Both the position numbers and the translations under genes were made by a program. A model generated the notes under the pieces. That model made no database searches and had not been told where the DNA came from. It saw only the letters and a program-made list of their open reading frames with translations. From Novosphingobium album (ex Liu et al. 2023) (GTDB lineage Bacteria; Pseudomonadota; Alphaproteobacteria; Sphingomonadales; Sphingomonadaceae), in contig NZ_JARESE010000098.1 in the NCBI RefSeq assembly GCF_029076845.1, positions 1 through 64,000 of the forward strand: 64,000 nt of DNA. Reading direction: 5' to 3'. Positions 34,554 to 43,198 of the stretch are shown in pieces. Numbering within the stretch: position 1 is the first letter of the stretch; the number at the start of each line of letters is the position of its first letter.

Positions 34554-34892
34554 CTATCCGTCGTGGCTGTCCACCGCATCGAGCACGCGTCCCGAATAGA
34601 CCAGTGCCGCACCCGCATTGAGCGCCACCGCGACACCCAGGGCTTCGGCGATCTCCTCCCGGCTTGCGCCTTCCTTCAGCGCCGCCTTGCTATGCACGGT
34701 GATGCAACCATCGCAGCGGGTCGTCACGGCGACCGCCAGCGCGATCAGTTCGCGCGTCTTGCCGTCGAGATGGCCGGTTTTCGCGCCCGCCCCGGAAAGC
34801 GTCTGATAGCCTTTGAGCGTATCGGGGCTGAGTTTGCCCAGTTCGCCGATCCGACCCAGAATCTCGTTGCGATACTCAACCCAGTCCAACAT
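34554..34892 (-). CDS. Carboxymuconolactone decarboxylase/AhpD-like protein
   Basis: A 112-aa protein with the AhpD-type redox motif CDGC-x3-H (TTRCDGCITVHSKAALKEG), indicating a thiol peroxidase or reductase rather than a decarboxylase. It is the last gene of a minus-strand group with osmC, pirin and related genes, all suited to detoxifying peroxides and electrophiles. Confidence 0.88.
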   Translation of the reverse strand: MLDWVEYRNEILGRIGELGKLSPDTLKGYQTLSGAGAKTGHLDGKTRELIALAVAVTTRCDGCITVHSKAALKEGASREEIAEALGVAVALNAGAALVYSGRVLDAVDSHDG

Positions 34893-34918
34893 GGTCCGTC
34901 TCCTTGGCTACGGACGCG

Positions 34919-35347
34919 TCATGCGTCTCGCAATTGTGTGTCGATGACGACCCCGGATTTGAGCGTCAGCGTAACCGGCGTGCGTTCGGCGATGTCGGCA
35001 AGGCGGCCGCGCTGCTCTTCGCTCAGATCGCCTTCGAGCGTGATAACCCGTTCGATGCGGCTTGCCTCGCCTTCGCGGATAAATCGCAATTCGACATGCG
35101 CCTGGCGCAAATCCCAGCCTTTTCGCGCCGCATACATGCGCAGGGTCATCATGGTGCAGGCACCGAGTCCTGAAAGCAGATATTCATAAGGCGCCGGCCC
35201 AGCATCCTCGCCGCCCAGTGCCTTGCGTTCATCGGCGACAAGGACGTAGCGCTGCGCCTTCATGTCCACCCGATAATCCTGCTTACCGATGGTACCGGCA
35301 ACGCGTGCGATCACTTGAGCGGCCGGCACGGATGTTTCACTGCTCAT
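34919..35347 (-). CDS. OsmC-family protein with only one conserved cysteine
   Basis: A 142-aa OsmC/Ohr-fold protein. The first catalytic Cys is present (LLSGLGACTMMTLRMYAA), but the second, normally in a KCPVHRTL-like block, reads ERTPVTLTL with no Cys. The stop of this frame's upstream neighbour overlaps its start (ATGA). Loss of the resolving Cys suggests a different peroxidase cycle or a non-peroxidase role. Confidence 0.85.
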   Translation of the reverse strand: MSSETSVPAAQVIARVAGTIGKQDYRVDMKAQRYVLVADERKALGGEDAGPAPYEYLLSGLGACTMMTLRMYAARKGWDLRQAHVELRFIREGEASRIERVITLEGDLSEEQRGRLADIAERTPVTLTLKSGVVIDTQLRDA

Positions 35348-36240
35348 GACATTGCCGGGGCGGGATGACCGGGATCAGGCGGCAGCGGAATGAAGCTGTC
35401 ATGATCGAGGTCGGGAAGCTTCATGCGCTGCGCGCGCCAGTCGGCCTTGGCCTGCACGATGCGTTCTTTCGACGAAGAAACGAAATTCCAGTCGATGAAG
35501 CGCGGACCGATCGGTTCGCCGCCAATGGCCATGACGACAGATGGTTCGAGCGCCTGAATCGTAGCCGTCCGACCGGGTGACAGGACGGCCATCCGCCCGG
35601 CTTCGATGCGCTGGCCAGCCACTTCGACCGCGCCGCCGGTGACATAGATCGCGCGCTCGGGATAGTCGGCGGGCAGTTCCGTTCGCGCTCCGGCGTCAAG
35701 GTCCCAATGCAGGTAGAAAAGCGGCGAGTGGGTTTTCACATTCGCCTCCAGGCCGAGCGCCTTGCCCGCCACGAGGCGGCCCCGGAGGCCCTGATCCTCG
35801 AACGTCGGAAGGTCGCCCAGGCCATGGTTGGTGAAGGTTGGATCGCATTCTTCGTCGGCTTCGGGTAGGGCCACCCATGCCTGAATGCCGTGCACGCGTC
35901 CGCCTTCGCTGCGCGCGCGTTCGAACCGCTCGCTATGCGTGATGCCCCGGCCCGCCGTCATCCAGTTCACTTCGCCGGGGAAGATCGCTTGCTCCGAACC
36001 GACGCTGTCGCGGTGCATGACCTCTCCTTCGTAAAGGTAGGTGACGGTCGACAACCCGATATGGGGGTGTGGCCGGACGTCCATCTCCTTTGGTATGCCC
36101 GCCGGCAGATCGACGGGTCCCATGTGATCGAAGAAAATGAAAGGGCCGATCATCCGCCGTTTGGCGAATGGCAGGACGCGCCCGACTTCGAAACCGCCTC
36201 CCAGATCGCGGCGGCGCTGGTCGATCACAAGTTCAATCAT
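35344..36240 (-). CDS. Pirin-family protein (first copy)
   Basis: A 298-aa bicupin with the pirin metal motif HPHIGLSTVTYLYEGEVMHRDS and NWMTAGRGITHSE. GGAGG precedes the ATG at 36240. Bacterial pirins can oxidise flavonoids or quinones, or act as redox-dependent regulators. It is coupled to osmC by ATGA. Confidence 0.9.
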   Translation of the reverse strand: MIELVIDQRRRDLGGGFEVGRVLPFAKRRMIGPFIFFDHMGPVDLPAGIPKEMDVRPHPHIGLSTVTYLYEGEVMHRDSVGSEQAIFPGEVNWMTAGRGITHSERFERARSEGGRVHGIQAWVALPEADEECDPTFTNHGLGDLPTFEDQGLRGRLVAGKALGLEANVKTHSPLFYLHWDLDAGARTELPADYPERAIYVTGGAVEVAGQRIEAGRMAVLSPGRTATIQALEPSVVMAIGGEPIGPRFIDWNFVSSSKERIVQAKADWRAQRMKLPDLDHDSFIPLPPDPGHPAPAMS

Positions 36241-36374
36241 AGGTCCTCCAGACGGAAAGAACGGTGTATCCTGCGGCTGCAATTCACAATTCACCGGCAA
36301 AATCCCGGAAAGGCTGGGCGCGATCGGGGGCCGGAGGCCTTTGCCGGAAGTGACAGTTCCGATATGCCCAGCGT

Positions 36375-37157
36375 TTAATTGAACACCATGCCGCCATCGA
36401 TCAGGACGGACTGGCCCGTCATGTAGTCGGAATCCGGACCCGCGAGGTAGGATACCAGCGCCGCGACGTCGGCGGCTTCGGACATGCGCTGGAGGGCTAT
36501 CCCTTTGGTGAACTGCGCCATGCCCCAATCGAACGGCTTTCCGGCGTTATCGGCGACGTCCTGCGCGATCTGCTGCATCATCGGCGTATTGACGATGCCA
36601 GGGCAGTAGGCGTTCACCGTAATTCCGAGCGGCGCGAGATCACGCGCAGCGGTCTGGGTGATACCGCGCACCGCAAACTTGGAACCACAGTAGATGGCCA
36701 GCTCGGGATTTCCGACATGGCCGGCCTGCGAGCAGGCACTGATGATCTTGCCGCCGTGACCCAGCGCCTTGAAGGTCTTTACCGCAGCCTGGATGCCCCA
36801 CAGAACGCCGCCGACATTGATGTCGAACGTCTTGCGATAAATTTCTGGGGTGATCGTTTCGATTGGCGTCGTCGGCGCGATACCGGCATTGTTGATCACC
36901 ACGTCGAGACCGCCACATTGCGACGCCGACTTTTCGACCGCGGCGAAGACCGAGTCCCGATCGGCCACATCGACCTCGATAGCGAAGGCCTTGCCGCCAG
37001 CAGCGTTGATCCTGTCGGCAACGTTAGTGGCTGTGCTCAGGTTCAGATCGGCGCAGGCAACGGCAAAGCCATCTTCCGCCAGACGCAGCGCGATTGCCTC
37101 GCCGATGCCCTGACCTGCGCCTGTAATGAAGGCAACTTTTCCAGATACTCTGGACAT
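36375..37157 (-). CDS. Short-chain dehydrogenase (diacetyl/acetoin reductase-like)
   Basis: A 260-aa SDR with the cofactor motif TGAGQGIG, NNAGIAP, and the active site Ser...YCGSK (Tyr-x3-Lys). The Ser sits in SACSQAGHVG. It ends YMTGQSVLIDGGM. AGGAG precedes the ATG at 37157. It most resembles (S)-acetoin-forming diacetyl reductases; substrate assignment is tentative. It probably reduces reactive dicarbonyls or quinones in the electrophile set. Confidence 0.85.
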   Translation of the reverse strand: MSRVSGKVAFITGAGQGIGEAIALRLAEDGFAVACADLNLSTATNVADRINAAGGKAFAIEVDVADRDSVFAAVEKSASQCGGLDVVINNAGIAPTTPIETITPEIYRKTFDINVGGVLWGIQAAVKTFKALGHGGKIISACSQAGHVGNPELAIYCGSKFAVRGITQTAARDLAPLGITVNAYCPGIVNTPMMQQIAQDVADNAGKPFDWGMAQFTKGIALQRMSEAADVAALVSYLAGPDSDYMTGQSVLIDGGMVFN

Positions 37158-37250
37158 GTCAGGCTCCTCTCTCATGGTAACTACGATCTTGGTCATCCGT
37201 CCTGGCCCGACGGAAAGAACGCCGCCGGGCCAGGCAGGTTGCGCTTCTCG

Positions 37251-37880
37251 TTATTCCGCGTCTTTCTCGGGATTCGAGCCATCGGCATTCTGGAAGACAT
37301 ACATGAAACCCGGAACGGTATCCGTCCGTGCCCAGTCGCGCTGCAACTCGCACCAGAGCTGGGTCTTGCTGATGAGCGTGCCGCCCGCCTGTTCGATCCG
37401 GCGCAGCGCAGCTTCATGTGCAGTCAGCGATGTGCCGCCAACCGCATCGGCCACTACATAGACCTCGTACCCTTCCTTCAGCGCGTCGAGCGCCGGGAAG
37501 GCGAGACAGGCCTCGGTCCACAGCGCAGTCATGATCAGTTTCTTGCGGCCGGTCGCCTCGACCGCCTTTTTGAACTCGACGTCTTCCCAGCTGTTGATGG
37601 CGGTGCGGTCGTATGTGGGCAGGTGGCCGAGCAGCTCTTGCAGTTCGGCAATGGGCGGCTTGTTGGCCCCGGTCTGCACGTTCACGGTCGAATGCACGAT
37701 CGGCACATCGTAGTTGAGAGCGGCCTTGGCGGAACTGACGAGGTTGAAGACCATCTCCTGCGGATCCATCGAGCGGATCGAGGATATCTGAATTGGCTGA
37801 TAGTCGATGATGATGAACGCAGAATTCTCAGGCGTCAGCAAATGGTCCTTGAGCGGATCGCGCCGGGTTTCACTTGTCAT
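37251..37880 (-). CDS. Isochorismatase-like hydrolase (YcaC type)
   Basis: A 209-aa cysteine hydrolase: FIIIDYQPIQ (Asp), RTAINSWEDVEF (position of the triad Lys lies nearby in KKA) and LWTEACLAFPAL (nucleophilic Cys). It is longer than the isochorismatase at 25197 and of the YcaC/putative-hydrolase type often found beside pirins. The substrate is unknown. Confidence 0.85.
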   Translation of the reverse strand: MTSETRRDPLKDHLLTPENSAFIIIDYQPIQISSIRSMDPQEMVFNLVSSAKAALNYDVPIVHSTVNVQTGANKPPIAELQELLGHLPTYDRTAINSWEDVEFKKAVEATGRKKLIMTALWTEACLAFPALDALKEGYEVYVVADAVGGTSLTAHEAALRRIEQAGGTLISKTQLWCELQRDWARTDTVPGFMYVFQNADGSNPEKDAE

Positions 37881-37940
37881 AGTCCTGCTCCTTTGCGGGT
37901 TATTCCTCTTATCCCAAGGCGACAGAGGGGATTTCGCGTA

Positions 37941-38801
37941 TCAGGCAGCCGCTTTCCCAAAACGGCCGGAATTGAAGTCATCGATCGCGGTGCGGATTTC
38001 AGCCTCGCTGTTCATCACGAATGGACCGTAACCGACGACGGGCTCGTCGATCGGCTCGCCGGTCATCACCAGGATCATGGCCTTGCCATCGGTGTGAAGG
38101 GTCACGTCTTCACCTTCGACCGAAAGGCGCGCGATCTCGGCCGCGCCGACACCCTCGCCATCCACGGTGATGTGACCCGAAAGGACCGCGATCATCGCAT
38201 TATGTCCTTCCGGCAGGGCGAGGCGCACATCCTTGTCGGCCTCAAGCCGCATGTCCCACAGATTGATCGGCGAGAAGGTCCGCGCGGGGCCGCTCATGCC
38301 GTCCAGTTCCCCCGCGATGATCCGTGCGGTGCCGCCATCGATGGCGATCGTCGGGATCTGATCCGCCGTGATGCCCTGATAGGAGGCGGGCTTCATCTTG
38401 TCGTTTGCGGGCAGGTTCACCCAAAGCTGGACCATGTGGAACGGGCCGCCCGTCTTGGAGAAGCCTTCCGAATGATATTCTTCGTGGATGATACCGCCGG
38501 CCGCCGTCATCCACTGGACGTCGCCTGCACCGATGGTGCCGCCGCCGCCGCTCGAGTCCCGGTGGCTGACCTCGCCATCATAGACGATGGTCACGGTCTC
38601 AAATCCGCGATGGGGGTGCTGGCCGACGCCGCGCGGCGAGGCCGCGTTGGGCTCGAACATGTAAGGCGCCGCGTAATCGAGCAGCAGAAAGGGGCTGATC
38701 GCCTTCGTGTCGCCATGATAGCTGAACAGCGAATGGACGGGGAACCCATCGCCAACCCAATGGCTGCCGCTGGAGCGGAGAATGTCGACAAGTGTCTTCA
38801 T
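37941..38801 (-). CDS. Pirin-family protein (second copy)
   Basis: A 286-aa bicupin with HPHRGFETVTIVYDGEVSHRDS and VQWMTAAGGIIHEEYH. It is the first gene of the minus-strand electrophile operon, divergent from the HxlR regulator. It is distinct in sequence from the pirin at 35344, so this is not a recent duplication. The ribosome site is weak. Confidence 0.9.
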   Translation of the reverse strand: MKTLVDILRSSGSHWVGDGFPVHSLFSYHGDTKAISPFLLLDYAAPYMFEPNAASPRGVGQHPHRGFETVTIVYDGEVSHRDSSGGGGTIGAGDVQWMTAAGGIIHEEYHSEGFSKTGGPFHMVQLWVNLPANDKMKPASYQGITADQIPTIAIDGGTARIIAGELDGMSGPARTFSPINLWDMRLEADKDVRLALPEGHNAMIAVLSGHITVDGEGVGAAEIARLSVEGEDVTLHTDGKAMILVMTGEPIDEPVVGYGPFVMNSEAEIRTAIDDFNSGRFGKAAA

Positions 38802-38935
38802 GGCACTGCTTTCAAGGGCAGCCTTGGGCAAGCCCGGCTGCCGGGGCTTTTATTGCGTCATGCCGTACATTAAGTAACGCAATATACTGAAGGCAAGTAC
38901 GGTCCTGAAGGATACTGTAAGTTGGAGTCGCTGCC

Positions 38936-39319
38936 GTGAGGAACGAGCCTGAGACTATCAGAGAGAAGACACCTGATCAGCCCAAAGGTTGCCCCGCCGA
39001 GACAACGTTGGAGTTTCTGTCGGGCAAATGGCGGCCGATGATCATTTACTGGCTGTTACAGGGGTCCCGCCGGTTCAACCAGCTCCAGCGTGACCTTGGC
39101 GGCATCACCCACCGAACGCTCGCCAAGACCTTGAGGGAGATGGAGGCGAGTGGGTTGCTGACGCGCAGGGATCATGGCGAAATTCCGCCGCGCGTCGATT
39201 ACGCGCTCACCCCGAGAGGCAAGAGTCTTGAGCCGGTGCTGATCGCCATGGCTAAATGGGCTGAAGATCATCAGCGTGATGCCCGATCACCGACATCATC
39301 GGCCATCCCTACGCGCTGA
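38936..39319 (+). CDS. HxlR-family redox/electrophile-type regulator
   Basis: A 127-aa winged-helix HxlR protein (GCPAETTLEFLSGKWRPMIIYWLL ... RFNQLQRDLGGITHRTLAKTL). GTG start. A conserved N-terminal Cys (residue 19, KGCPAE) is where YodB/HypR/QorR-type members sense quinones, aldehydes or hypochlorite. It is divergent from the pirin-led operon over 134 bp, so it most likely represses it. Confidence 0.88.
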   Translation: MRNEPETIREKTPDQPKGCPAETTLEFLSGKWRPMIIYWLLQGSRRFNQLQRDLGGITHRTLAKTLREMEASGLLTRRDHGEIPPRVDYALTPRGKSLEPVLIAMAKWAEDHQRDARSPTSSAIPTR

Positions 39320-39397
39320 GACGGCCCCTCGGCATACTCGCCGATTTCAGGGCGGTGCCCGAACGTCTCGTTTGCATGGGCTGCACCAGGCTGGAAG

Positions 39398-41233
39398 CTA
39401 GGCGAGGAGCTGTCCGAGGATCGTCCCGGCCGACGGCATGGGCACGAAGATCCTGGTGCGATACTGGATGATCTCGGTGAAGCAGCCGATCGATTTCAGC
39501 CATGCCAGGCGGTCGTGAGGACAGCCGACGAGCTCCATGCGCGGCGCTCCGTTGACAACGGAGCGCTTGATGGTGAGCGGGAACGGGTGCGAGACGTCGA
39601 TGCTGCGCCCCGCGGACACCGCCTTCGCGATGGCATCGGGGGGAAGCGTCTCGGTTCGATCGATCCCGAGCTTGGTGAAGAGCTGGGGCACATGATCGTC
39701 AAAAACGAGGCGTCCGAGCCACGAGCGCCCTTCCCCATCGACGATGCGATTGACCGCCATGTGGTCGCTCGGCAGCGCCGACCAGATCGGCAATAGCAGG
39801 CCCGTCGCCAGCCGGATCGTCTCGCTGTCGACGGTCTCGCGGGCGACCTCGGCTTCCGCCGACCATTCGGCGCTGAAGGTCTCGCGATCGACCTCCTCCC
39901 AGGAGGATTCGTAGAGGTCATCCTCGCGCATATATTCGTTGCGGGTCGGCCGCATCATCTCGACGCGCGGGATCGGCGTGCCCTCCTTCTCCTCCATGAG
40001 CGAGCGCGCCCGGGTCCGCAGCGCCGCCTTGCCGGATTTGCGGTTGATCATGAAGGCGGCGCTCGCGTCACCATCGGCAATGCGCAGGATGCGTTCGAGC
40101 GAGACCGGATTGCGGCGCCGCGCGATCTCGATGGTGAGGAGATGCGAGGTGGCGCCAGTCCGTGCATCGGTGCGCAGCACGACGTCGTCGATGAGCGTCG
40201 CCTGGTCGACGAGGATCGTCTCGACGCCCACATCGAGCCGTCCCGCTTCGCGCGCAGCCGAGACGCGGGTTTCGATCAGCGACAGGAATTCGTCGAAGAT
40301 GCTGTTCTGGAGCATGATCGGCAACGCGAGGATGCGGTTGAGCCAGCGCTGGATCGGAGGCATCTCGTCCTTGAGGACGCCGTCCTTGTCGACAAGCTCC
40401 AGGCCGGTACGGTGCTGGAAATCGTCGAGCGTCGTGCTCGTGAGCTTGCCCGCTGCGAGCAGGTCGAACCAGGAGAGGAGCGCGGCGCAGGCATATTCGC
40501 TTTCGAGATTGTCGGCCGGGTCAAACAGTCCCTGCCCGCCGGTCTGCCGCTGGCCGCGCGTGAGCGCGCCCAGGCTGTCGAGGCGCCGCGCGATCGTGCT
40601 GGTGAAGCGCAGCTCGCCCTTGCAGTCGGTTGTCACCGGCCGGAACAGCGGGGTGGTCGCCTGATGCGTGCGGTGCGTCCGGCCGAGACCCTGGATCGCG
40701 CGATCGGCGCGCCAGCCGGGTTCGAGGAGCAGATGGACGCGCTGCTCCTGGTTCAGGACGTCGAGCGAGGCATGATAGCTCCGGCCGGTGCCGCCGGCGT
40801 CGGAGAAGACGAGCATCCGCTTCTTGCCGGCCATGAAGGCGGCGGCTTCGGCCTGGCTGGTGCGGGCCGACCGGCTCTCGAGCTTCTGCCGGCCGTCGCT
40901 CGCGGTGATGAGCCGCTTGGTGCGTCCGGTGACCTCGGCGACGGTGTCGTGCCCGAAATGCTCGAGCAGGGCGTCGAGCGCGGACATGATGGGCGGCATG
41001 GCGCAAAGCTTTTCGATGAGCGCATCGCGCGCTGCCTGCGCTTCGGGATTGTAGACGGGATGGCCGTCGTCCCCCACCATCGGCAGCGAGCGCGGCGTGC
41101 CGGTGTCGTCCTTGAAGATGCGCATCTGCCGCGTCGGGAACGCGCGCTCGAGGTAGTCGATAATGTATTCTTTGCAGTCGCAGTTTATGTCGAGCGTGGC
41201 GGCGAGAGACGCAGGTTTCCTTCGGTTTTCCAT
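39398..41233 (-). CDS. C-terminal half of a Strawberry-notch-like helicase, restarted from the inserted element
   Basis: 611 aa. Residues 1-23 (MENRRKPASLAATLDINCDC...) are encoded by the terminal repeat of the recombinase-trio element. From IDYLERAFPTRQM on, it is the C-terminal half of the split gene: helicase domain 2 with FSDAGGTGRSYH and the motif VI-like QGLGRTHRTHQ (about 181), then the Strawberry-notch C-terminal domain. A GGAG 7 nt before the ATG, also within the repeat, can drive translation. The N-terminal half lies at 44885-47335. It is called CDS because a product is expected, though the ancestral protein is disrupted. Confidence 0.85.
   Translation of the reverse strand: MENRRKPASLAATLDINCDCKEYIIDYLERAFPTRQMRIFKDDTGTPRSLPMVGDDGHPVYNPEAQAARDALIEKLCAMPPIMSALDALLEHFGHDTVAEVTGRTKRLITASDGRQKLESRSARTSQAEAAAFMAGKKRMLVFSDAGGTGRSYHASLDVLNQEQRVHLLLEPGWRADRAIQGLGRTHRTHQATTPLFRPVTTDCKGELRFTSTIARRLDSLGALTRGQRQTGGQGLFDPADNLESEYACAALLSWFDLLAAGKLTSTTLDDFQHRTGLELVDKDGVLKDEMPPIQRWLNRILALPIMLQNSIFDEFLSLIETRVSAAREAGRLDVGVETILVDQATLIDDVVLRTDARTGATSHLLTIEIARRRNPVSLERILRIADGDASAAFMINRKSGKAALRTRARSLMEEKEGTPIPRVEMMRPTRNEYMREDDLYESSWEEVDRETFSAEWSAEAEVARETVDSETIRLATGLLLPIWSALPSDHMAVNRIVDGEGRSWLGRLVFDDHVPQLFTKLGIDRTETLPPDAIAKAVSAGRSIDVSHPFPLTIKRSVVNGAPRMELVGCPHDRLAWLKSIGCFTEIIQYRTRIFVPMPSAGTILGQLLA
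41163..41167. repeat. Left copy of the insertion core ATGTA
   Basis: ATGTA here and at 44889-44893 flank the recombinase-trio element. Collapsing them restores the sno reading frame (…REY-I-IDYL…). It overlaps the first two bases of the 86-bp repeat. Confidence 0.6.
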
Positions 41234-41251
41234 GATTTCACTCCAGATAAT
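41166..41251 (-). repeat. Left 86-bp terminal inverted repeat
   Basis: Identical over 86 bases to the reverse complement of 44778-44863. Read outward (minus strand) it contains CTGGAGTG, then ATG at 41233, then an open frame that leaves the element in frame with the sno C-terminal half. Confidence 0.95.
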
Positions 41252-41282
41252 ATGCGGGTTAGAGGGAGTGTTCGAAGACGGG

Positions 41283-42287
41283 TCAGGCCCGCCTTCGAAC
41301 GTCGGTGAGCATTGTGATCAAGGCGTCGGAAGGCGGCTTGAAGCGCCCCGGCTTGATCGCAGGGGCACCGTGGGCTGCGAGAATCTGCAGCTTCTCTTCG
41401 GGATCGGCGCGCAAGTAGGTCTCGGTGCTCTGGATACTGGCGTGGCCGAGCCATAATGCGACCTTGCGAATGTCCCCCGTCGCCGCGAGCGTGTGCATCG
41501 CGCAAGAATGACGAAGCACGTGGGGTGTGACGCGCTTCCCAAGGATCGACGGCTGCTTCGTCGCTGCCGTCTTGACGTGCTCGGCCAATCGGAACGCAAA
41601 TCCGTCGCGGGTCATCGGCTGCCCGTTGGCATTGAGGAAAATCTCGGTGACCTCAACTTGAGGCCGGATCGCAAGCCATGCGCGCAATGCGATCTGGGTC
41701 TCCTTCCACAGCGGCAGGACCCGTTCACGTCGCCCTTTGCCCATGATGTGCATGGTGGACAGGGAGCGGTCCGGGAAATCGCCCAGTTGCAGCGTTACGA
41801 GTTCCGACACCCTCAGTCCGCCAGCATAGGTAAGATGCAGCATCGCGCGATCACGGGTGCCGAGGCGTGTCCGGGGATCGGGTGTATCGAGCAAAGCCTT
41901 GATCTCGGCCCGGTCGAGGTAATCGATCAGCGCCTTGTCTGTCTTCTTGGTCGGGATTGCTCTGACACGGAGTGCCTGATCGAGGCAGGCTGGAATCCGG
42001 TACTCGATGTATCGGAAGAAGGATCGGATCGCGGCGAGCCTGCCATTGCGGGTCCGCACGCAGCTGCCGCGGCCGATCTCCACATGATCGAGGAAGGCCA
42101 TGATCATGTCTGTGCCGAGATCCTCAACCTCGAGATCGGTCGGTCGGCGCTTCAGCCGATCGGCAGCGAACTGGACGAGGAGGACGAAGCAGTTGGCATA
42201 GGTCTTCACCGTGTGCGGGCTGACGGCGCGTTCGCGCGGCAGATGTTCCCGCAGATATGCCGAGAGATGGGGAGCAAGCGCCGTCAT
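41283..42287 (-). CDS. Tyrosine recombinase, third gene of the trio
   Basis: A 334-aa phage-integrase-family recombinase with an N-terminal SAM-like core-binding domain and a catalytic domain. Catalytic residues sit in YAGGLRVSELV (Arg), TPHVLRHSCAMH (His/Arg), WLGHASIQS (His) and ETYLRAD (Tyr). The ATG at 42287 has AAGGAG upstream and overlaps the preceding gene's stop (ATGA). It resembles the recombinase tail at window start. Confidence 0.92.
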   Translation of the reverse strand: MTALAPHLSAYLREHLPRERAVSPHTVKTYANCFVLLVQFAADRLKRRPTDLEVEDLGTDMIMAFLDHVEIGRGSCVRTRNGRLAAIRSFFRYIEYRIPACLDQALRVRAIPTKKTDKALIDYLDRAEIKALLDTPDPRTRLGTRDRAMLHLTYAGGLRVSELVTLQLGDFPDRSLSTMHIMGKGRRERVLPLWKETQIALRAWLAIRPQVEVTEIFLNANGQPMTRDGFAFRLAEHVKTAATKQPSILGKRVTPHVLRHSCAMHTLAATGDIRKVALWLGHASIQSTETYLRADPEEKLQILAAHGAPAIKPGRFKPPSDALITMLTDVRRRA

Positions 42288-43198
42288 GCCGCTTCTCCTT
42301 GAAAAAGTTGCTCGCTTGCAGCCGCAATGTCGCGCAGCAGCACTGGCGTGGCTTCGAGATACCAGTACGTGTTGGCGATCGACGCGTGCCCCAGGTAGAC
42401 ACTGAGACCGGCCATGTGGTGGGCAATGGCCTCCCTGTCACGCGGGCAGGACTCAAGCGAGCGAACAGCGAACGTATGTCGCAGATCGTGGAGTCGCATG
42501 CCTGCCGTACCGGTTGCTCCACGATATCCGAGAAGCCGGGCCAACCTGACGAACACGACGTGGGCGCGCACCTTGTGCGGCGCCCGCCCCCGGATAGTGA
42601 CGAACAGGTCATTACACTTGGCCGGGTGCTTCGCGCGGATCGCAATGTAGGCTTCGAGTGCTTGGCGCGTCGATGGCTGCAAGGCGATCAGTCGCTGCTT
42701 GCCGAACTTGCCGTTGCGGACGACCAGCCCATCCTCGACCAGATCGTTGCACTGTAGCGCGAGAGCCTCGGAAATCCGGAGACCTGTCGCCGCGAGCAGG
42801 CCGAACAGGTAATGGTACGTGTATGGGCTAATCGTGCCATGGGGCGGAACGTTCAATGCCGCCGCCATGATCGCCCGCACCTGGTCCGCTTCGATTATGG
42901 TCGGAGTGGGACGTGGCCGCTTCCCCCGGCCGAAAACGCCGACAGGCGGGACTTCGTTGTCTGGGTCCTCGGCATGAGCGAAAAGGCTGAAGTTACGAGC
43001 AGCGTCGTACCTATGGCGAGCCACGTTTTGCGAGCTTGCCGTGTGGCACCAGTCGTAGATGCGCTGCACTCGGGTGTGCCGGTCACCGAAGCGTTCAGCG
43101 AAAGCGGCGTATTGGCGCAGCAGTCGTTCCTGTTCCGAGAACTTCCGCCCCAAGCTGCGATACAGCGAGACGTATCTGGCAATCTGCGTGCTCAGCAT
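42284..43198 (-). CDS. Tyrosine recombinase, second gene of the trio
   Basis: A 304-aa recombinase with ATGLRISEALAL (Arg), LHDLRHTFAVRS (His/Arg), YLGHASIANTYWYL (His and Tyr). The start at 43198 is set by GGGAG 8 nt upstream and overlaps the first gene's stop by 7 bases. Such tight overlaps imply the three proteins are made together and probably act as a heteromeric complex. Confidence 0.92.
   Translation of the reverse strand: MLSTQIARYVSLYRSLGRKFSEQERLLRQYAAFAERFGDRHTRVQRIYDWCHTASSQNVARHRYDAARNFSLFAHAEDPDNEVPPVGVFGRGKRPRPTPTIIEADQVRAIMAAALNVPPHGTISPYTYHYLFGLLAATGLRISEALALQCNDLVEDGLVVRNGKFGKQRLIALQPSTRQALEAYIAIRAKHPAKCNDLFVTIRGRAPHKVRAHVVFVRLARLLGYRGATGTAGMRLHDLRHTFAVRSLESCPRDREAIAHHMAGLSVYLGHASIANTYWYLEATPVLLRDIAAASEQLFQGEAA

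Noticed and set aside
36717..38873. A 718-codon plus-strand frame opposite SDR, hydrolase and pirin genes
   Set aside because: No recognisable motif and covers three confident minus-strand genes.
38802..38935. Partly symmetric AGTA...TACT sequences as an HxlR operator
   Set aside because: Arms are only four bases and several alternatives exist; not strong enough to list as a site.
41263..41282. Possible terminator after the recombinase trio
   Set aside because: No convincing stem-loop between the last stop and the left repeat.
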